This document shows positions 25,951 to 35,239 of a stretch of DNA of 64,000 nucleotides, in pieces. The notes under the pieces were generated by a model. It saw only the letters and a list, made by a program, of their open reading frames with translations. It was not told the DNA's origin and did no database searches. The position numbers and the translations under genes were made by a program. The stretch's first letter is position 1. Every line of letters begins with the position of its first letter. The stretch is from TMED27 sp041397865 (GTDB taxonomy: Bacteria; Pseudomonadota; Alphaproteobacteria; Micavibrionales; Micavibrionaceae): positions 62,001-126,000 of the forward strand of contig JAWKVT010000003.1 in NCBI GenBank assembly GCA_041397865.1, in the 5' to 3' direction.

Positions 25951-27043
25951 CCTCAATATCCTCTAATATATCAACGCGATCAGAGAGTTTTGCGCGTACC
26001 ATGCGCCCTCGGTCGGATAAAAGCAAAACCGGCGCGTCATTAATAGCATAAACGCGGGTTCCGTCCGCTGATGACGCCGACGCGCTCCAGCCCGGAGATA
26101 AAAGGGTAAAAGGCGTTCTAACATAAACGGTTTCATTATAACGGTACGCGGATGTCCGTCCGTCCGCTCCCGCAACGTTAAGTCTCTCAGCATCAGCCGG
26201 AATAACGCCTTCAAGGATGGAGGAAAGATCTTTGTCCCCGGCGGATGTCGAAATTCCGGCCTCTATAAGCGGTGCCTCGGCCAGCGGACCGAATTCGGGA
26301 ATCACGGCATCAAAACGGTAGTGAACGATATCCCGGTTGGTTTCAAGCGTGATAATGACAGGCGTCCTAAGGCCGGTCATGGTAATCGACATATTGCCAT
26401 AGGCAAATTCAGACTGCGGGGAAATACGGAACATATGCGTAAAGCTCAAAGCTTCGTCATCGTCGCCGCCCCCGCCGCTCTGACTTTGCTTTCCGGCTTC
26501 TATGACCTCAAAATTACCGGCCCAGCTAATATCCTGAACCGGCCACGGCGCACCCGACGAATCTAAAAAATTAACGGTCGTAACATGCCCGTATGCAAGC
26601 TTGACAACAGCAGGCGCCGCACCGGGATCAAGGCTGATATTTTGCACGACGACTTCCGGTTTCGGATTGGGATAAACCGGCGTTTCTACAGATTCTTGCG
26701 TGCGGTCGAAACGCTCAAGCAAAGTTCTGATCTCTTGTGGCCTTAATGGCAAAAGCCCCTCAAGCGCAGCGTCAAAAGCCTCCTGCCGCGCCTGCTCCTG
26801 CCGCTCTTCGGCAGACTCCAGAAAACCCAGCGCATCGTCGCTGTCGCCATAGCTGAAGGCTTGATTGGAACCGGGGGGTGACACATTACCGCTGGGCGGC
26901 TCCACAGGCTCACCCGGAAGGGAGGGAAGTTGCGAGTAACCTGTCGCCGGCAGCAGTAAAAATGCGGCGAAACAGACGCTTAAGGAAAGCGGGCGACAAG
27001 GTCTGGCTGTTTTGTGTAAGAAACGCATCATGTAGAACAACAT
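25943..27043 (-). CDS. icmK: Outer-membrane core protein IcmK/DotH
   Basis: The 366-residue product has a signal peptide (to about 36, ...ATGYS) and the DotH family sequence: LLPLRPQEIRTLLERFDRTQ near 95, then VVVQNISLDPGAAPAVVKLA, VTTVNFLDSSGAPWPVQDIS and FEFAYGNMSITM-like strands. DotH forms the outer ring of the channel with lipoproteins DotC and DotD. The N-terminal mature part is Pro/Gly-rich. Its stop overlaps the icmE start. Normal length for the family. Confidence 0.92.
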   Translation of the reverse strand: MLFYMMRFLHKTARPCRPLSLSVCFAAFLLLPATGYSQLPSLPGEPVEPPSGNVSPPGSNQAFSYGDSDDALGFLESAEERQEQARQEAFDAALEGLLPLRPQEIRTLLERFDRTQESVETPVYPNPKPEVVVQNISLDPGAAPAVVKLAYGHVTTVNFLDSSGAPWPVQDISWAGNFEVIEAGKQSQSGGGGDDDEALSFTHMFRISPQSEFAYGNMSITMTGLRTPVIITLETNRDIVHYRFDAVIPEFGPLAEAPLIEAGISTSAGDKDLSSILEGVIPADAERLNVAGADGRTSAYRYNETVYVRTPFTLLSPGWSASASSADGTRVYAINDAPVLLLSDRGRMVRAKLSDRVDILEDIEDE

Positions 27044-27170
27044 TCGATCGCAGAGTTAGATCCAACCCCTAGAATAAACAGATAAAGAAACACTGTCACT
27101 ATTCAAATAAGCAAAAACAGGAAAAAACACACAACTCTTCATAACAGGGTTTAAAGACAAAACAAAAAAC

Positions 27171-27860
27171 TTAGCGCGGAACGGCAATCCATTGCTCAAT
27201 CCCAACACCATTAGGACTCTCCAGCCGCGGAACGCGAACAACGACAATTGTAACCAAAAGCTGGTCCGAACGTGTCCTAGCCCCTGACTGGTAAGTCAGA
27301 ACGAGAGGAAGCTGGATTTCCCACTGGTATCTTCCGGCAACCAGACCTTCCGAAACGACAATAGGCGCGCCCTGTGGCGCAGCAGTCACGACCTGCTGGT
27401 TGGCCTCAACCATTTCAATAATACGCGAACGTTGCAGCGCGCCGGTAAAACTTTCCCATCCCCGCCGCGTAAAACTTTTTGAAGATTCCTGCAACCGGCG
27501 GCGGTAATCGTTAAACCCGAAAGTCATAACCTCCGTCGCGGCCTGCGCGACCCAGGACATGAGCGCCGGCGTACTCAGGTTGGGCTCGTTCAACGCCACC
27601 ATCGGTATAAGGCGTCCATCTTCGGTTGTCGCAAAATAACGGTTTTCCGGCTGATGGACTTGAATAACAAAATACATAGCACCCAAAAGTCCAAGTATGA
27701 CAAGACCCTGTAACAACGAAAGACGCAGAAGACTGCGATACCCGTCACGGTAAAATTCGTTCCGGACAACGACTTTTCCCAAACCTGAAACGTCCTCGAC
27801 CGCAGCCTCTGCGGAAGAATCGTTTGCTTTTGCGGGAGTGAGTTTTTTCTTGGCAGCCAT
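27171..27860 (-). CDS. icmL: Inner-membrane core protein IcmL/DotI
   Basis: The 229-residue product has a short basic cytoplasmic segment, one membrane helix near 57-77 (LLQGLVILGLLGAMYFVIQV) and the periplasmic VirB8-like domain with YFATTEDGRLIPMVALNEPN, SWVAQAATEVMTFGFNDYR and RYQWEIQLPLVLTYQ. This is IcmL/DotI, which is required for effector export. I chose ATG 27860 (MAAKKKL); an upstream in-frame start adds 13 residues with no homology. It heads the icmL-K-E-G-C/D-D-J-B run and is divergent from the exported-protein gene at 28101 across 240 bp that must hold both promoters. Confidence 0.9.
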   Translation of the reverse strand: MAAKKKLTPAKANDSSAEAAVEDVSGLGKVVVRNEFYRDGYRSLLRLSLLQGLVILGLLGAMYFVIQVHQPENRYFATTEDGRLIPMVALNEPNLSTPALMSWVAQAATEVMTFGFNDYRRRLQESSKSFTRRGWESFTGALQRSRIIEMVEANQQVVTAAPQGAPIVVSEGLVAGRYQWEIQLPLVLTYQSGARTRSDQLLVTIVVVRVPRLESPNGVGIEQWIAVPR

Positions 27861-28100
27861 GTATTTCCAAAGGGTTAAGTGTGTATAATAAAACTTCAAC
27901 GAAGATTATACTGGACGAAAATAAACAGCGACACAAGCACGGCAATAAAGATCTTCAAAATTTTTCACATTTTGAAACGTGCCTTTTTGCAAAATCTTGT
28001 GATACAATAGTAAGAGTGAGCGAATTTTCTGTTTGTTTTTTATACGAAAGGGCAGGCAGGGCGGTTATAATAAGGCATTATGGGGCTATAAATTAAGGGC

Positions 28101-29438
28101 ATGAAAAGAGGTTTTTCCACGCAGCGTTCTAAGCAATGGCTTTGCACCATTCTGGCGGCATTCCTTATTTTTACCTCATCATCTGCGATTCATACAAAAC
28201 CGGGTTTTGCGTCAACGGCATGTACAATCCTCCCCATAGCGCATCAGGAAGGTCGCACGGCAATCACCAACCACATTGCGAAAGAGTTCAATAAGCACCG
28301 CGACTGGCTCGTCGAAACTTTCTTTAAAGCGCATGTTTTACCCGCCATGCAGCTTTTTACCGAGCAGATGTCCGTCGTGGCCATGGAGCAAACCATGATG
28401 ATTGGGCAGTTTTTCGACGCGAAGCATCAACTGGAAACGCAAAGATTGTTTCAGGAGCTTCAGTTTCAGGCACATAAGGATTACCAGCCCAGCACCGCGT
28501 TTTGTACGTTTGGAACGGGTGTGCGTTCTCTGGCCCATTCGGAAAGCGTCGGGCGCTATAACGCTCAGGTGCTTGGTCAGCGCCAGCTTGCCCGGCATCT
28601 TGGTCGCCGTAATATGGGCGGTGCGCCAAGCGCCGACGCCGATAAAAGAAACCGCTGGACACAGTTCACCCACTTTTATTGTGATGATAAAGATAATAAC
28701 TGGCTGGCCTCAAGCCCGAATACGGGCTTGAGTACAATTTGTAAGGCAAAAAATCCGAACCGCGTTAATATAGACATAGACTACACCCGCGCCGTCGAAA
28801 ACCGCCGTACACTTGATATTATGAGACCGGAGGATCTTGGCGGGCCTGATGAAATTGATACACAGGCTCTGGGTAATAATCTTTTCGGCCATGAACTGCT
28901 TTTCCGCGATATCAGTGCGGCCAACATCATGGATCCCGGCAAGCCGGAAGAATATATGCAGCTGCGCTCCATCGCGGCAAAACGCAGCGTTGCCGAAAAT
29001 TCGTATAATTCGATTATCGGCTTAAAAAGTCTTGGAAGTTCGGGAGGGTTGCTCGATACCGGAGCAAACGTAACCAAAACATTTCTCTATCTCGGAGCCA
29101 TTTTAACAGAACTGGGCATTCCGGAAGATGAGGTGGATGAGTATATCGGCCTTCCTGATGAACATGGAAAATCCGGCGGCCAGCAATTCATAGATTTCAG
29201 CTACTACAACCAGCTCGAACTTCTGGCGAAAAAAATCTACCAGAATCCGGATTTCTACGCGAATCTCTATGACAAGCCGGCCAACGTAAAACGTGTGAGC
29301 ACGGCGCTCAAAGCGATTGATCTTATGCTCGATCGTGCAATTTATGAAAGCCAGTTGCGTCAGGAAATGGCAATGTCCGTCTTGCTGTCTTCCCGCCTGC
29401 GGATGAGCTTTAAAGATATTGACAACAATCTGGAATGA
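28101..29438 (+). CDS. Exported protein of unknown family, first of three tandem paralogues
   Basis: The 445-residue product has an N-terminal signal peptide (hydrophobic near 15-30, ...PGFAS). I do not recognise the family, but the next two genes encode relatives. Shared blocks are a helix pair around EQMSVVAMEQTMMIGQFF with FDAKHQLETQ, KDYQPSTAFCTFGTGVRSLA with a single Cys, a YCDD.DNN segment, R..VNIDIDYTRAVE, KRSVAENSYN, and near the C-terminus KKIYQNPDFYANLYDKPANV. Mostly helical, few cysteines. Located between the two halves of the secretion locus, transcribed away from icmL. A surface or substrate role in that system is possible but inferred. Confidence 0.8.
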   Translation: MKRGFSTQRSKQWLCTILAAFLIFTSSSAIHTKPGFASTACTILPIAHQEGRTAITNHIAKEFNKHRDWLVETFFKAHVLPAMQLFTEQMSVVAMEQTMMIGQFFDAKHQLETQRLFQELQFQAHKDYQPSTAFCTFGTGVRSLAHSESVGRYNAQVLGQRQLARHLGRRNMGGAPSADADKRNRWTQFTHFYCDDKDNNWLASSPNTGLSTICKAKNPNRVNIDIDYTRAVENRRTLDIMRPEDLGGPDEIDTQALGNNLFGHELLFRDISAANIMDPGKPEEYMQLRSIAAKRSVAENSYNSIIGLKSLGSSGGLLDTGANVTKTFLYLGAILTELGIPEDEVDEYIGLPDEHGKSGGQQFIDFSYYNQLELLAKKIYQNPDFYANLYDKPANVKRVSTALKAIDLMLDRAIYESQLRQEMAMSVLLSSRLRMSFKDIDNNLE

Positions 29439-29448
29439 TAACCGGGTA

Positions 29449-30828
29449 ATGATGAACACAGTGAATGGAAATATAAAAATAAAACTGCGCACAGGCCTTT
29501 TAATTGCCGCGCTTTTCTTTACATGCCTGCTGCCCGCGCGTCAGGCTTTGGCGACATGTTGCTGTGCAGACTGGGCGGCTTGTGAAGGGTGTGCGCTTGA
29601 AGATGTAACCGTTCGCTGGCCGGAAACGAGAAGAATCATTAACGAATTTGTAACTTACGAATTTGTTTCCCACAGAATGTGGATTGTATCCATTTTCTGG
29701 GAAGATCATGTTCTTCCTGCCATGATGCTGATGGCCGATCAGCTTTCCGCCATCGCCATGATGCAGGCACAGATCGTTGGCTCGTTTTTTGATGCGAAGC
29801 ACCAGATGGAAACCCAGCAGGTTTTGCAGGTTGTACGTGCCCGCGCGCATAAAGACTACCACCCCAGCACCGGAATGTGTGAATTTGGCACAAGCGTAAA
29901 AAGCCTTGCCGCGTCTGAGCGCAAAGCCGAACTCAACGCGCATGTAATGAGCCAGCGTGCGATAGACCGCCATTTAGGCAACGCTAATACGTCCGCCGCA
30001 CACGGCCCCTCATCCGATCTGGAAAACCGGTTAAATCAATTTACAGAAAAATTCTGCGATCCCAGCGATAATAACAGCGGCTTGAAAATTCTCTGTGACG
30101 ACGGTAACGGCGCCCCCGGCGCGGCGGATCAGGAGCGCGTGAACAAGGATATTGATTACGTGCGCACGATCGAGCATCCCTGGACGCTGGACATTGATTT
30201 TACAGACACGACACTGACGCATAACGAAGAAGAAGTTCTGGCAATGGCAAGTAACCTCTACGGGGATCTTGTTTTTCAGCGCATTGAACCGGCGACCGAA
30301 TTCAACCCGAGCGGTTCGGAGGAAGAAACAGGTGACGAACTCGGGGCAACACGCAGCCTATACATGGATTCCAGAGCGTTGTTGGCAAAACGCAGCGTTG
30401 CCGAAAACAGCTTTAACGCAATTACCTCGATGAAATCTGCCGGAACTTCTGGCTCCCGCGACTTTCTTGAAGCAATTTTGAAAGAACTCGGCGTTGACGA
30501 TAGCAACGGTCCGCCGGACGATATCTTACGCATGCTCGGCATGGATGATTCCGATAATAAAATCGGGCCCAGCTATCACGCGCAAATGGAAGTTTTAACA
30601 AAGAAAATTTATCAAAACCCTGATTTTTATACCAACCTTTACGATAAGCCCGCGAACGTGGAGCGGAAAAAAGTCGCGTTGCAGGCGATTGGCTTAATGC
30701 AAAAATTCGATTTATTTAAAAGCTACCTGCGAAGCGAGGCCAACATGGCGGTCTTGCTTGAGATGGCTTTAATAGATCTTCAGGAGCAAGTAAGCAACGA
30801 GCTTAGCTCACAAAGTAAGGAACATTAA
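29449..30828 (+). CDS. Exported protein of unknown family, second tandem paralogue
   Basis: The product is about 459 residues, starting at ATG 29449 (or 29452), 10 nt after the upstream stop; an earlier TTG at 29419 would overlap the upstream gene. The signal peptide ends near ...ARQALA, followed at once by CCCADWAACEGC, a cysteine cluster absent from its siblings. The shared blocks follow: EFVSHRMWIVSIFWEDHVLP, FFDAKHQMETQ, KDYHPSTGMCEFGTSVKSLA, KFCDPSDNN, LCDDGNGAPGAADQERVNKD, KRSVAENSFN and KKIYQNPDFYTNLYDKPANV. The four clustered cysteines could form disulfides or bind metal; the DsbC-like gene in the same locus may serve them. Confidence 0.8.
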   Translation: MMNTVNGNIKIKLRTGLLIAALFFTCLLPARQALATCCCADWAACEGCALEDVTVRWPETRRIINEFVTYEFVSHRMWIVSIFWEDHVLPAMMLMADQLSAIAMMQAQIVGSFFDAKHQMETQQVLQVVRARAHKDYHPSTGMCEFGTSVKSLAASERKAELNAHVMSQRAIDRHLGNANTSAAHGPSSDLENRLNQFTEKFCDPSDNNSGLKILCDDGNGAPGAADQERVNKDIDYVRTIEHPWTLDIDFTDTTLTHNEEEVLAMASNLYGDLVFQRIEPATEFNPSGSEEETGDELGATRSLYMDSRALLAKRSVAENSFNAITSMKSAGTSGSRDFLEAILKELGVDDSNGPPDDILRMLGMDDSDNKIGPSYHAQMEVLTKKIYQNPDFYTNLYDKPANVERKKVALQAIGLMQKFDLFKSYLRSEANMAVLLEMALIDLQEQVSNELSSQSKEH

Positions 30829-30874
30829 AGCAAGGAATATAAACGGCTCGAAAAAACAGGCACTAAAAATTTTT

Positions 30875-32689
30875 ATGAACATAAAACAAAAAATTAAAAG
30901 CGGTATCAATGCGTTGCCTAAAGGCAAAGCGCTTTTAGCGGTATTACCGCTTGTTATAATTTGCGGGTTTGTTATTGCCCGGATTGGCGATGGGCATAAC
31001 CCTGCAAAAGCATCTTTGCTTGAAAACGAAGTGCCATTGGAACAAAAAACTTTTGCCGCACTCTCCGGCTTTGAACCCGGCGCCATTGTGGTCTACAGCG
31101 TTTTTTCCGAAGATGGCGATATGAAACGGGCAACATCTGTGGTTGACCAACACGGTTATCTGAACATCGCGGTTCCTGAAAGCCTTGAAAACGCCGGATC
31201 CGACATTATCTATGATTTTTCTGTGAGCGAACAAAACCGTACGCTGTCGCTCTTATTAAAAGTCGATGCCGATACGGGCGCTGTGGCCGTGAAAGGGCAG
31301 GGCGCAGAACCGTTTACGGGAATAGAGATTGCCGCCTCAGGCAGCAATATTCGCACCCGCACAGACTGGGCCGGTCTGTTTGAGGAAACAGGCATTCGCG
31401 GCGGCGAAAAGAACGAAAAAGGAAATCCTGTGCAGGTGGCTTTTTATAGCCGCGATATCGCCAGCGATGCCAGAGCGCATCAAAGCCCGTCTGTAATTAA
31501 GGTCTTCACCGCCCCTGGCGGCGGCGGCGCGGACGGTTCCGGCATAAATGTCTGGTCTGAATCAAACTGTTCTCCGCCCGTTCTCAGTACGTGTTACACC
31601 GCAACAGTAGACGCGCAGAATCAAAAAATTATCGATAATTACGTCACGGCTTTCTTCCTCATGACCGAACAGCTTGCAGCCATTTCCATGCAGCCGGTTC
31701 AAGCGATCGGGATGTTTTTTGACGCCAAGCTTCAACTGCAGACACAACGCCTACACCAGAAATTGAAAGCCGAGGCTGTCAAAGATTATCACCCAAGCAA
31801 CCAGATGTGCCGTATCGGAACCTACGTAAGATCTTTGGCAACGGTGGAAGAAAAAGCCGCCCACGATCAGATTGCATTGAACGATATACTCATGGAAACG
31901 CAGGAAAACCGCTATAACATGAGTTCGGCCCTTGGCCCCGAAAGCTATATATCAAACCGCCTTGCGCAGTTTAAAGAACTATATTGTGATACCAGCGACA
32001 ATAACGGAGGCCTGGAAATTCTTTGTGATGACGGCAACGGCGCGCCCGGCGCAGCCGATCAAACGCGCGTAAATAAGGACATTGATTACGCCCGCACGGT
32101 CGAGTTTCCCTATACGCTTGATGTCGATTTTACAAATGATGTAATCAGCGATGAGGAAACCGATGTTATCGCGCTTGCCCGCAACCTTTACTGGACGGAC
32201 GCATTTTCTTTTGTCACAGGTGAAACAATCAAGGAAAGGGCTGAGTATTTTCAGCGCACCCGGCAGCACATGGCGCTGAACAACCTTGCTCACGCATCTT
32301 ATACAAAGCTCATATCAATGAAAGCGCACGCGCCGAACCCCCCCGCTGGCGAGGAACCGGGCTGGGCACATATGAAATCTATGATGCGTGAATTTGGGTT
32401 ATCTGACATTGATATTGAAAATATGATCGGTGAAAATCCCAGCTATCACGCGCAAATGGAAATTATGACGAAAAAAATCTATCAGGATCCGGATTTCTAC
32501 ACCAACCTCTATGATAAGCCTACGAACGTGGATCGTATCAATGCCTCGCTCGAGGCAATCGGCCTGATGCAACAGCGCGACCACTACGAAGCCGCGCTTC
32601 GCCGTGAGATGCTTCTCTCCGGCATGCTTGAGGCAGAGCTCATAACCGATGCTGAAAAGCTTCAGGGTCAGCTTCTTGAATTAAAGTAA
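30875..32689 (+). CDS. Exported protein of unknown family, third paralogue with extra N-terminal domain
   Basis: The 604-residue product carries a signal anchor near 20-38 (ALLAVLPLVIICGFVIA), then an extra beta-rich domain of about 150 residues (65-210; FEPGAIVVYSVFSEDGDMKR to KVFTAPGGGG) not found in its siblings, and then the family region: EQLAAISMQPVQAIGMFF, KDYHPSNQMCRIGTYVRSLA, LYCDTSDNNGG, LCDDGNGAPGAADQTRVNKD, KKIYQDPDFYTNLYDKPTNV. Relative to the siblings it lacks about 17 residues where they have H(R)xWxV..F...HVLPAM. It follows the second copy by 46 bp and ends 114 bp before flgK. Confidence 0.8.
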   Translation: MNIKQKIKSGINALPKGKALLAVLPLVIICGFVIARIGDGHNPAKASLLENEVPLEQKTFAALSGFEPGAIVVYSVFSEDGDMKRATSVVDQHGYLNIAVPESLENAGSDIIYDFSVSEQNRTLSLLLKVDADTGAVAVKGQGAEPFTGIEIAASGSNIRTRTDWAGLFEETGIRGGEKNEKGNPVQVAFYSRDIASDARAHQSPSVIKVFTAPGGGGADGSGINVWSESNCSPPVLSTCYTATVDAQNQKIIDNYVTAFFLMTEQLAAISMQPVQAIGMFFDAKLQLQTQRLHQKLKAEAVKDYHPSNQMCRIGTYVRSLATVEEKAAHDQIALNDILMETQENRYNMSSALGPESYISNRLAQFKELYCDTSDNNGGLEILCDDGNGAPGAADQTRVNKDIDYARTVEFPYTLDVDFTNDVISDEETDVIALARNLYWTDAFSFVTGETIKERAEYFQRTRQHMALNNLAHASYTKLISMKAHAPNPPAGEEPGWAHMKSMMREFGLSDIDIENMIGENPSYHAQMEIMTKKIYQDPDFYTNLYDKPTNVDRINASLEAIGLMQQRDHYEAALRREMLLSGMLEAELITDAEKLQGQLLELK

Positions 32690-32711
32690 TATCTATCCTC
32701 CCGCACAAAAC

Positions 32712-32727
32712 TGGCATTTTCCTTGCA
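32712..32727 (+). promoter_or_regulatory. Sigma-54 (-24/-12) promoter upstream of flgK
   Basis: TGGCATTTTCCTTGCA has TGG at -24 and TTGCA at -12, with exactly ten bases between GG and GC, matching the RpoN consensus TGGCAC-N5-TTGCA at all core positions. It lies 77 bp before the flgK start. In Caulobacter, hook-associated flagellar genes are sigma-54 and FlbD dependent, so this site fits the gene it precedes. Confidence 0.72.
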
Positions 32728-32803
32728 TAGTATCTGATTGAAAGGGCAAGGGCGGTTAAAGCGCCTTGAAGCCCTTGTAATAAAGTGAAACAAGGATAAA
32801 CCG

Positions 32804-35218
32804 ATGGGCATAGCCTCTTTGGACACCGCTTTAACGGGTCTGCGGGTATCGCAGCAACAAGTCAGCATCATTTCAAACAACATTGCTAACGTTGGAACGC
32901 CGGGCTATACGCGGAAAATTTTGCCGCAAAGCGCGCAGGCTATTAATGGCGTCACCGTTGGCGTGGCGGCGGAAACGATTATCCGTAATGTTGACTTAAA
33001 CCTTGAAAGAGACCTCTGGACGCAGGTAAGCGCAGTGGGGGGGCTAAATATACAAAAAGCGTATCTCGACAGAATTCAGCAATTTCACGGTCCGCCGGAT
33101 CAGGAATTATCCATTGCGGCAGAAATTGCCCGATTGAGAGATAGTTTTTCAGCTCTTTCCGATAGTCCGGAAGACACGTTTTTGCAATCCGCCGTACTCA
33201 ATCAGGCATCAGACACGGCAAACAAAATCAATGACCTTTCCGGTCTTATTACAACATTGCGCAACGATGCTCAGGAGGAAATGCAAGCAACCGTAACGCG
33301 AATCAATGATTTGCTGATCCAGATTGCGGATCTGAACGATCAAATCAGCGATAACGGCAGTATAAGGCGGACAACAGCCTTTTACGAAGATGCCCGCGAC
33401 AGCGCTATAGAGGAACTCTCGGGCCTCATCGACATTAGTTTTTTCCAGCGCGGCGACGGGGTGCTGGTCATCCAGACCAATCGGGGCGTTGAACTCGCAT
33501 CAAACGTACCGCAATCCTTAACATTTAATCCTTTGCCGATATCTGCGGTCAATTATTACCCGGACTCCGTAAATGGAATTTTCGTCGGGGATCCGACCAC
33601 CCATACGGCTGTGAATCTGACAACATTACAACCCGGCGGAAAACTCGGCGGGCTTCTGGAGTTGCGCGACGATATTTTCCTCAAACAAATGGCTCAGCTT
33701 GATGAACTGGCCCATAAAATGGCATTGCGTATGGAAGCGCAGGGTTTGAGATTATTTACCGATGCGTCCGGTACCGTCCCTTTAGACACAGCGCCTGACC
33801 CGACAACGCTGCCTCCCACGCCCGTACCCTATGTCGGATTCTCAGCCGTCATACAGGTCAACGAGGATATCTTCGACAACCTGAGTCTCCTGAAAAACGG
33901 AACGTATGGCGCAACCCTTGATACAGGTTCTAACGAAGTGATCCGCCGGATATTGGAGTTTGGTTTCGGTACTGTCGAGTACCAGCAGGCTGAAAACACG
34001 AATCCGGCAACGCAGGTTGACTTGCTCAACAGGGGCGGTCTTGATCTACAGGAATGGCTGGGTGTGACCTCGTCTAACACGATGACGGGAGGGCGTGATT
34101 TATCCGCTTTTGCAGATGTTGCCGCGCTTGTGGCTTCGGCGAATGGCGCACTGGATGATCCCAACGATATTTTCCACATAACCTTCGAAGAACCGCGCAC
34201 AGGTCTGGGCCCCACGACCATCACCGTCGATTTAAGTCTGGCCAACGGTTTTCCCGGCGCGACTGCGGCTGACCAACTCGCCGCCCATATTAACAGTGAA
34301 ATCGCCGGTGCGGGCGTACCTGCGGGCTTGGCCGCGCTCGCCAGCGTTGGGGCAAACGGAGAGTTGGTCATCAGCACGCGCGGGTCCTATGAAATTGATG
34401 CTAACGCCGGGCCGACTTCAATCGGTAATGCCGGGCTGGTATTCCTCGGCTTAAGCGATAGTGGCGGCGTCCCGGTTCAGCCGACAGACCCGTATTTCGA
34501 TGTGCAGATCGGCAATAACGATCCTGTACGCATCACCCTTGAACCCGGCGATACGGACGTTGATCTGATTGCCAAGCTTCAGGCGGTTCCCGGCCTTGCC
34601 GTAGACACGGTCAATTTTGCGCTGGATGGAATTTTGCGCATTCGTCCGGGTACGGACTTTGACAATCCTGATTTTGGCGGCGATTTAAAACTGACCGGCG
34701 GCCCTTTTGAAACAAACACCGCCGCCTACGGTGCGCCGCCTGCCCTGACCGCCAGAACTGCCATTGACGACGGGGCCAATATTATTGCGGCGTTGTTTGG
34801 AACATATTCAGTTTCAGGTACGGTAATTATCAATGAAACACCTGTAATCAGTGTGAATTACGGGTCTGAAACAAATGCGTCTTTACCTGCGCCCATTCCC
34901 ACACTTTCATTTAGGGAGACAAACTTGGGACCGGGTGCGGATATATCGACCCGCTTGACCGGTTCGCGAACGATTATCGACTACGCGCAAAAAATAGTGA
35001 ACGAACATTCTCAGCAAGCCATTGTAACGGAATCGCGCATTACCGATGAAACCGCGCTGCGGGATGTTTTGCAAAAGCAGCTTTTGGACGAATCGGGCGT
35101 GAATCTGGACGAAGAACTCGGGCAGTTGATCGTTGTGCAAACAGCATACAACGCCTCTGCAAGGGTTTTAACAGCCGTTGACGAGCTGTTTGAGGAACTT
35201 TTAAACGCTGTGCGCTAA
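32804..35218 (+). CDS. flgK: Flagellar hook-associated protein 1 (FlgK)
   Basis: The 804-residue product forms the hook-filament junction with FlgL. The N-terminus is the conserved D0 region: SLDTALTGLRVSQQQVSIIS, then NNIANVGTPGYTR. The C-terminus has the matching D0 helix (VVQTAYNASARVLTAVDELF). The middle is long: about 250 residues more than the usual ~550, with beta-rich repeats (PFxGATAADQL, PGDTDVDLIAKL) forming enlarged outer domains exposed on the surface. A sigma-54 promoter precedes it and flgL follows after 21 bp. It lies within the secretion locus rather than in a flagellar cluster. Confidence 0.93.
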   Translation: MGIASLDTALTGLRVSQQQVSIISNNIANVGTPGYTRKILPQSAQAINGVTVGVAAETIIRNVDLNLERDLWTQVSAVGGLNIQKAYLDRIQQFHGPPDQELSIAAEIARLRDSFSALSDSPEDTFLQSAVLNQASDTANKINDLSGLITTLRNDAQEEMQATVTRINDLLIQIADLNDQISDNGSIRRTTAFYEDARDSAIEELSGLIDISFFQRGDGVLVIQTNRGVELASNVPQSLTFNPLPISAVNYYPDSVNGIFVGDPTTHTAVNLTTLQPGGKLGGLLELRDDIFLKQMAQLDELAHKMALRMEAQGLRLFTDASGTVPLDTAPDPTTLPPTPVPYVGFSAVIQVNEDIFDNLSLLKNGTYGATLDTGSNEVIRRILEFGFGTVEYQQAENTNPATQVDLLNRGGLDLQEWLGVTSSNTMTGGRDLSAFADVAALVASANGALDDPNDIFHITFEEPRTGLGPTTITVDLSLANGFPGATAADQLAAHINSEIAGAGVPAGLAALASVGANGELVISTRGSYEIDANAGPTSIGNAGLVFLGLSDSGGVPVQPTDPYFDVQIGNNDPVRITLEPGDTDVDLIAKLQAVPGLAVDTVNFALDGILRIRPGTDFDNPDFGGDLKLTGGPFETNTAAYGAPPALTARTAIDDGANIIAALFGTYSVSGTVIINETPVISVNYGSETNASLPAPIPTLSFRETNLGPGADISTRLTGSRTIIDYAQKIVNEHSQQAIVTESRITDETALRDVLQKQLLDESGVNLDEELGQLIVVQTAYNASARVLTAVDELFEELLNAVR

Positions 35219-35239
35219 CACCGCTATAAACAGGAGAAG

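Noticed and set aside
33829..34377. 182-codon minus-strand frame opposite flgK
   Set aside because: Shadow of flgK; no start signal.
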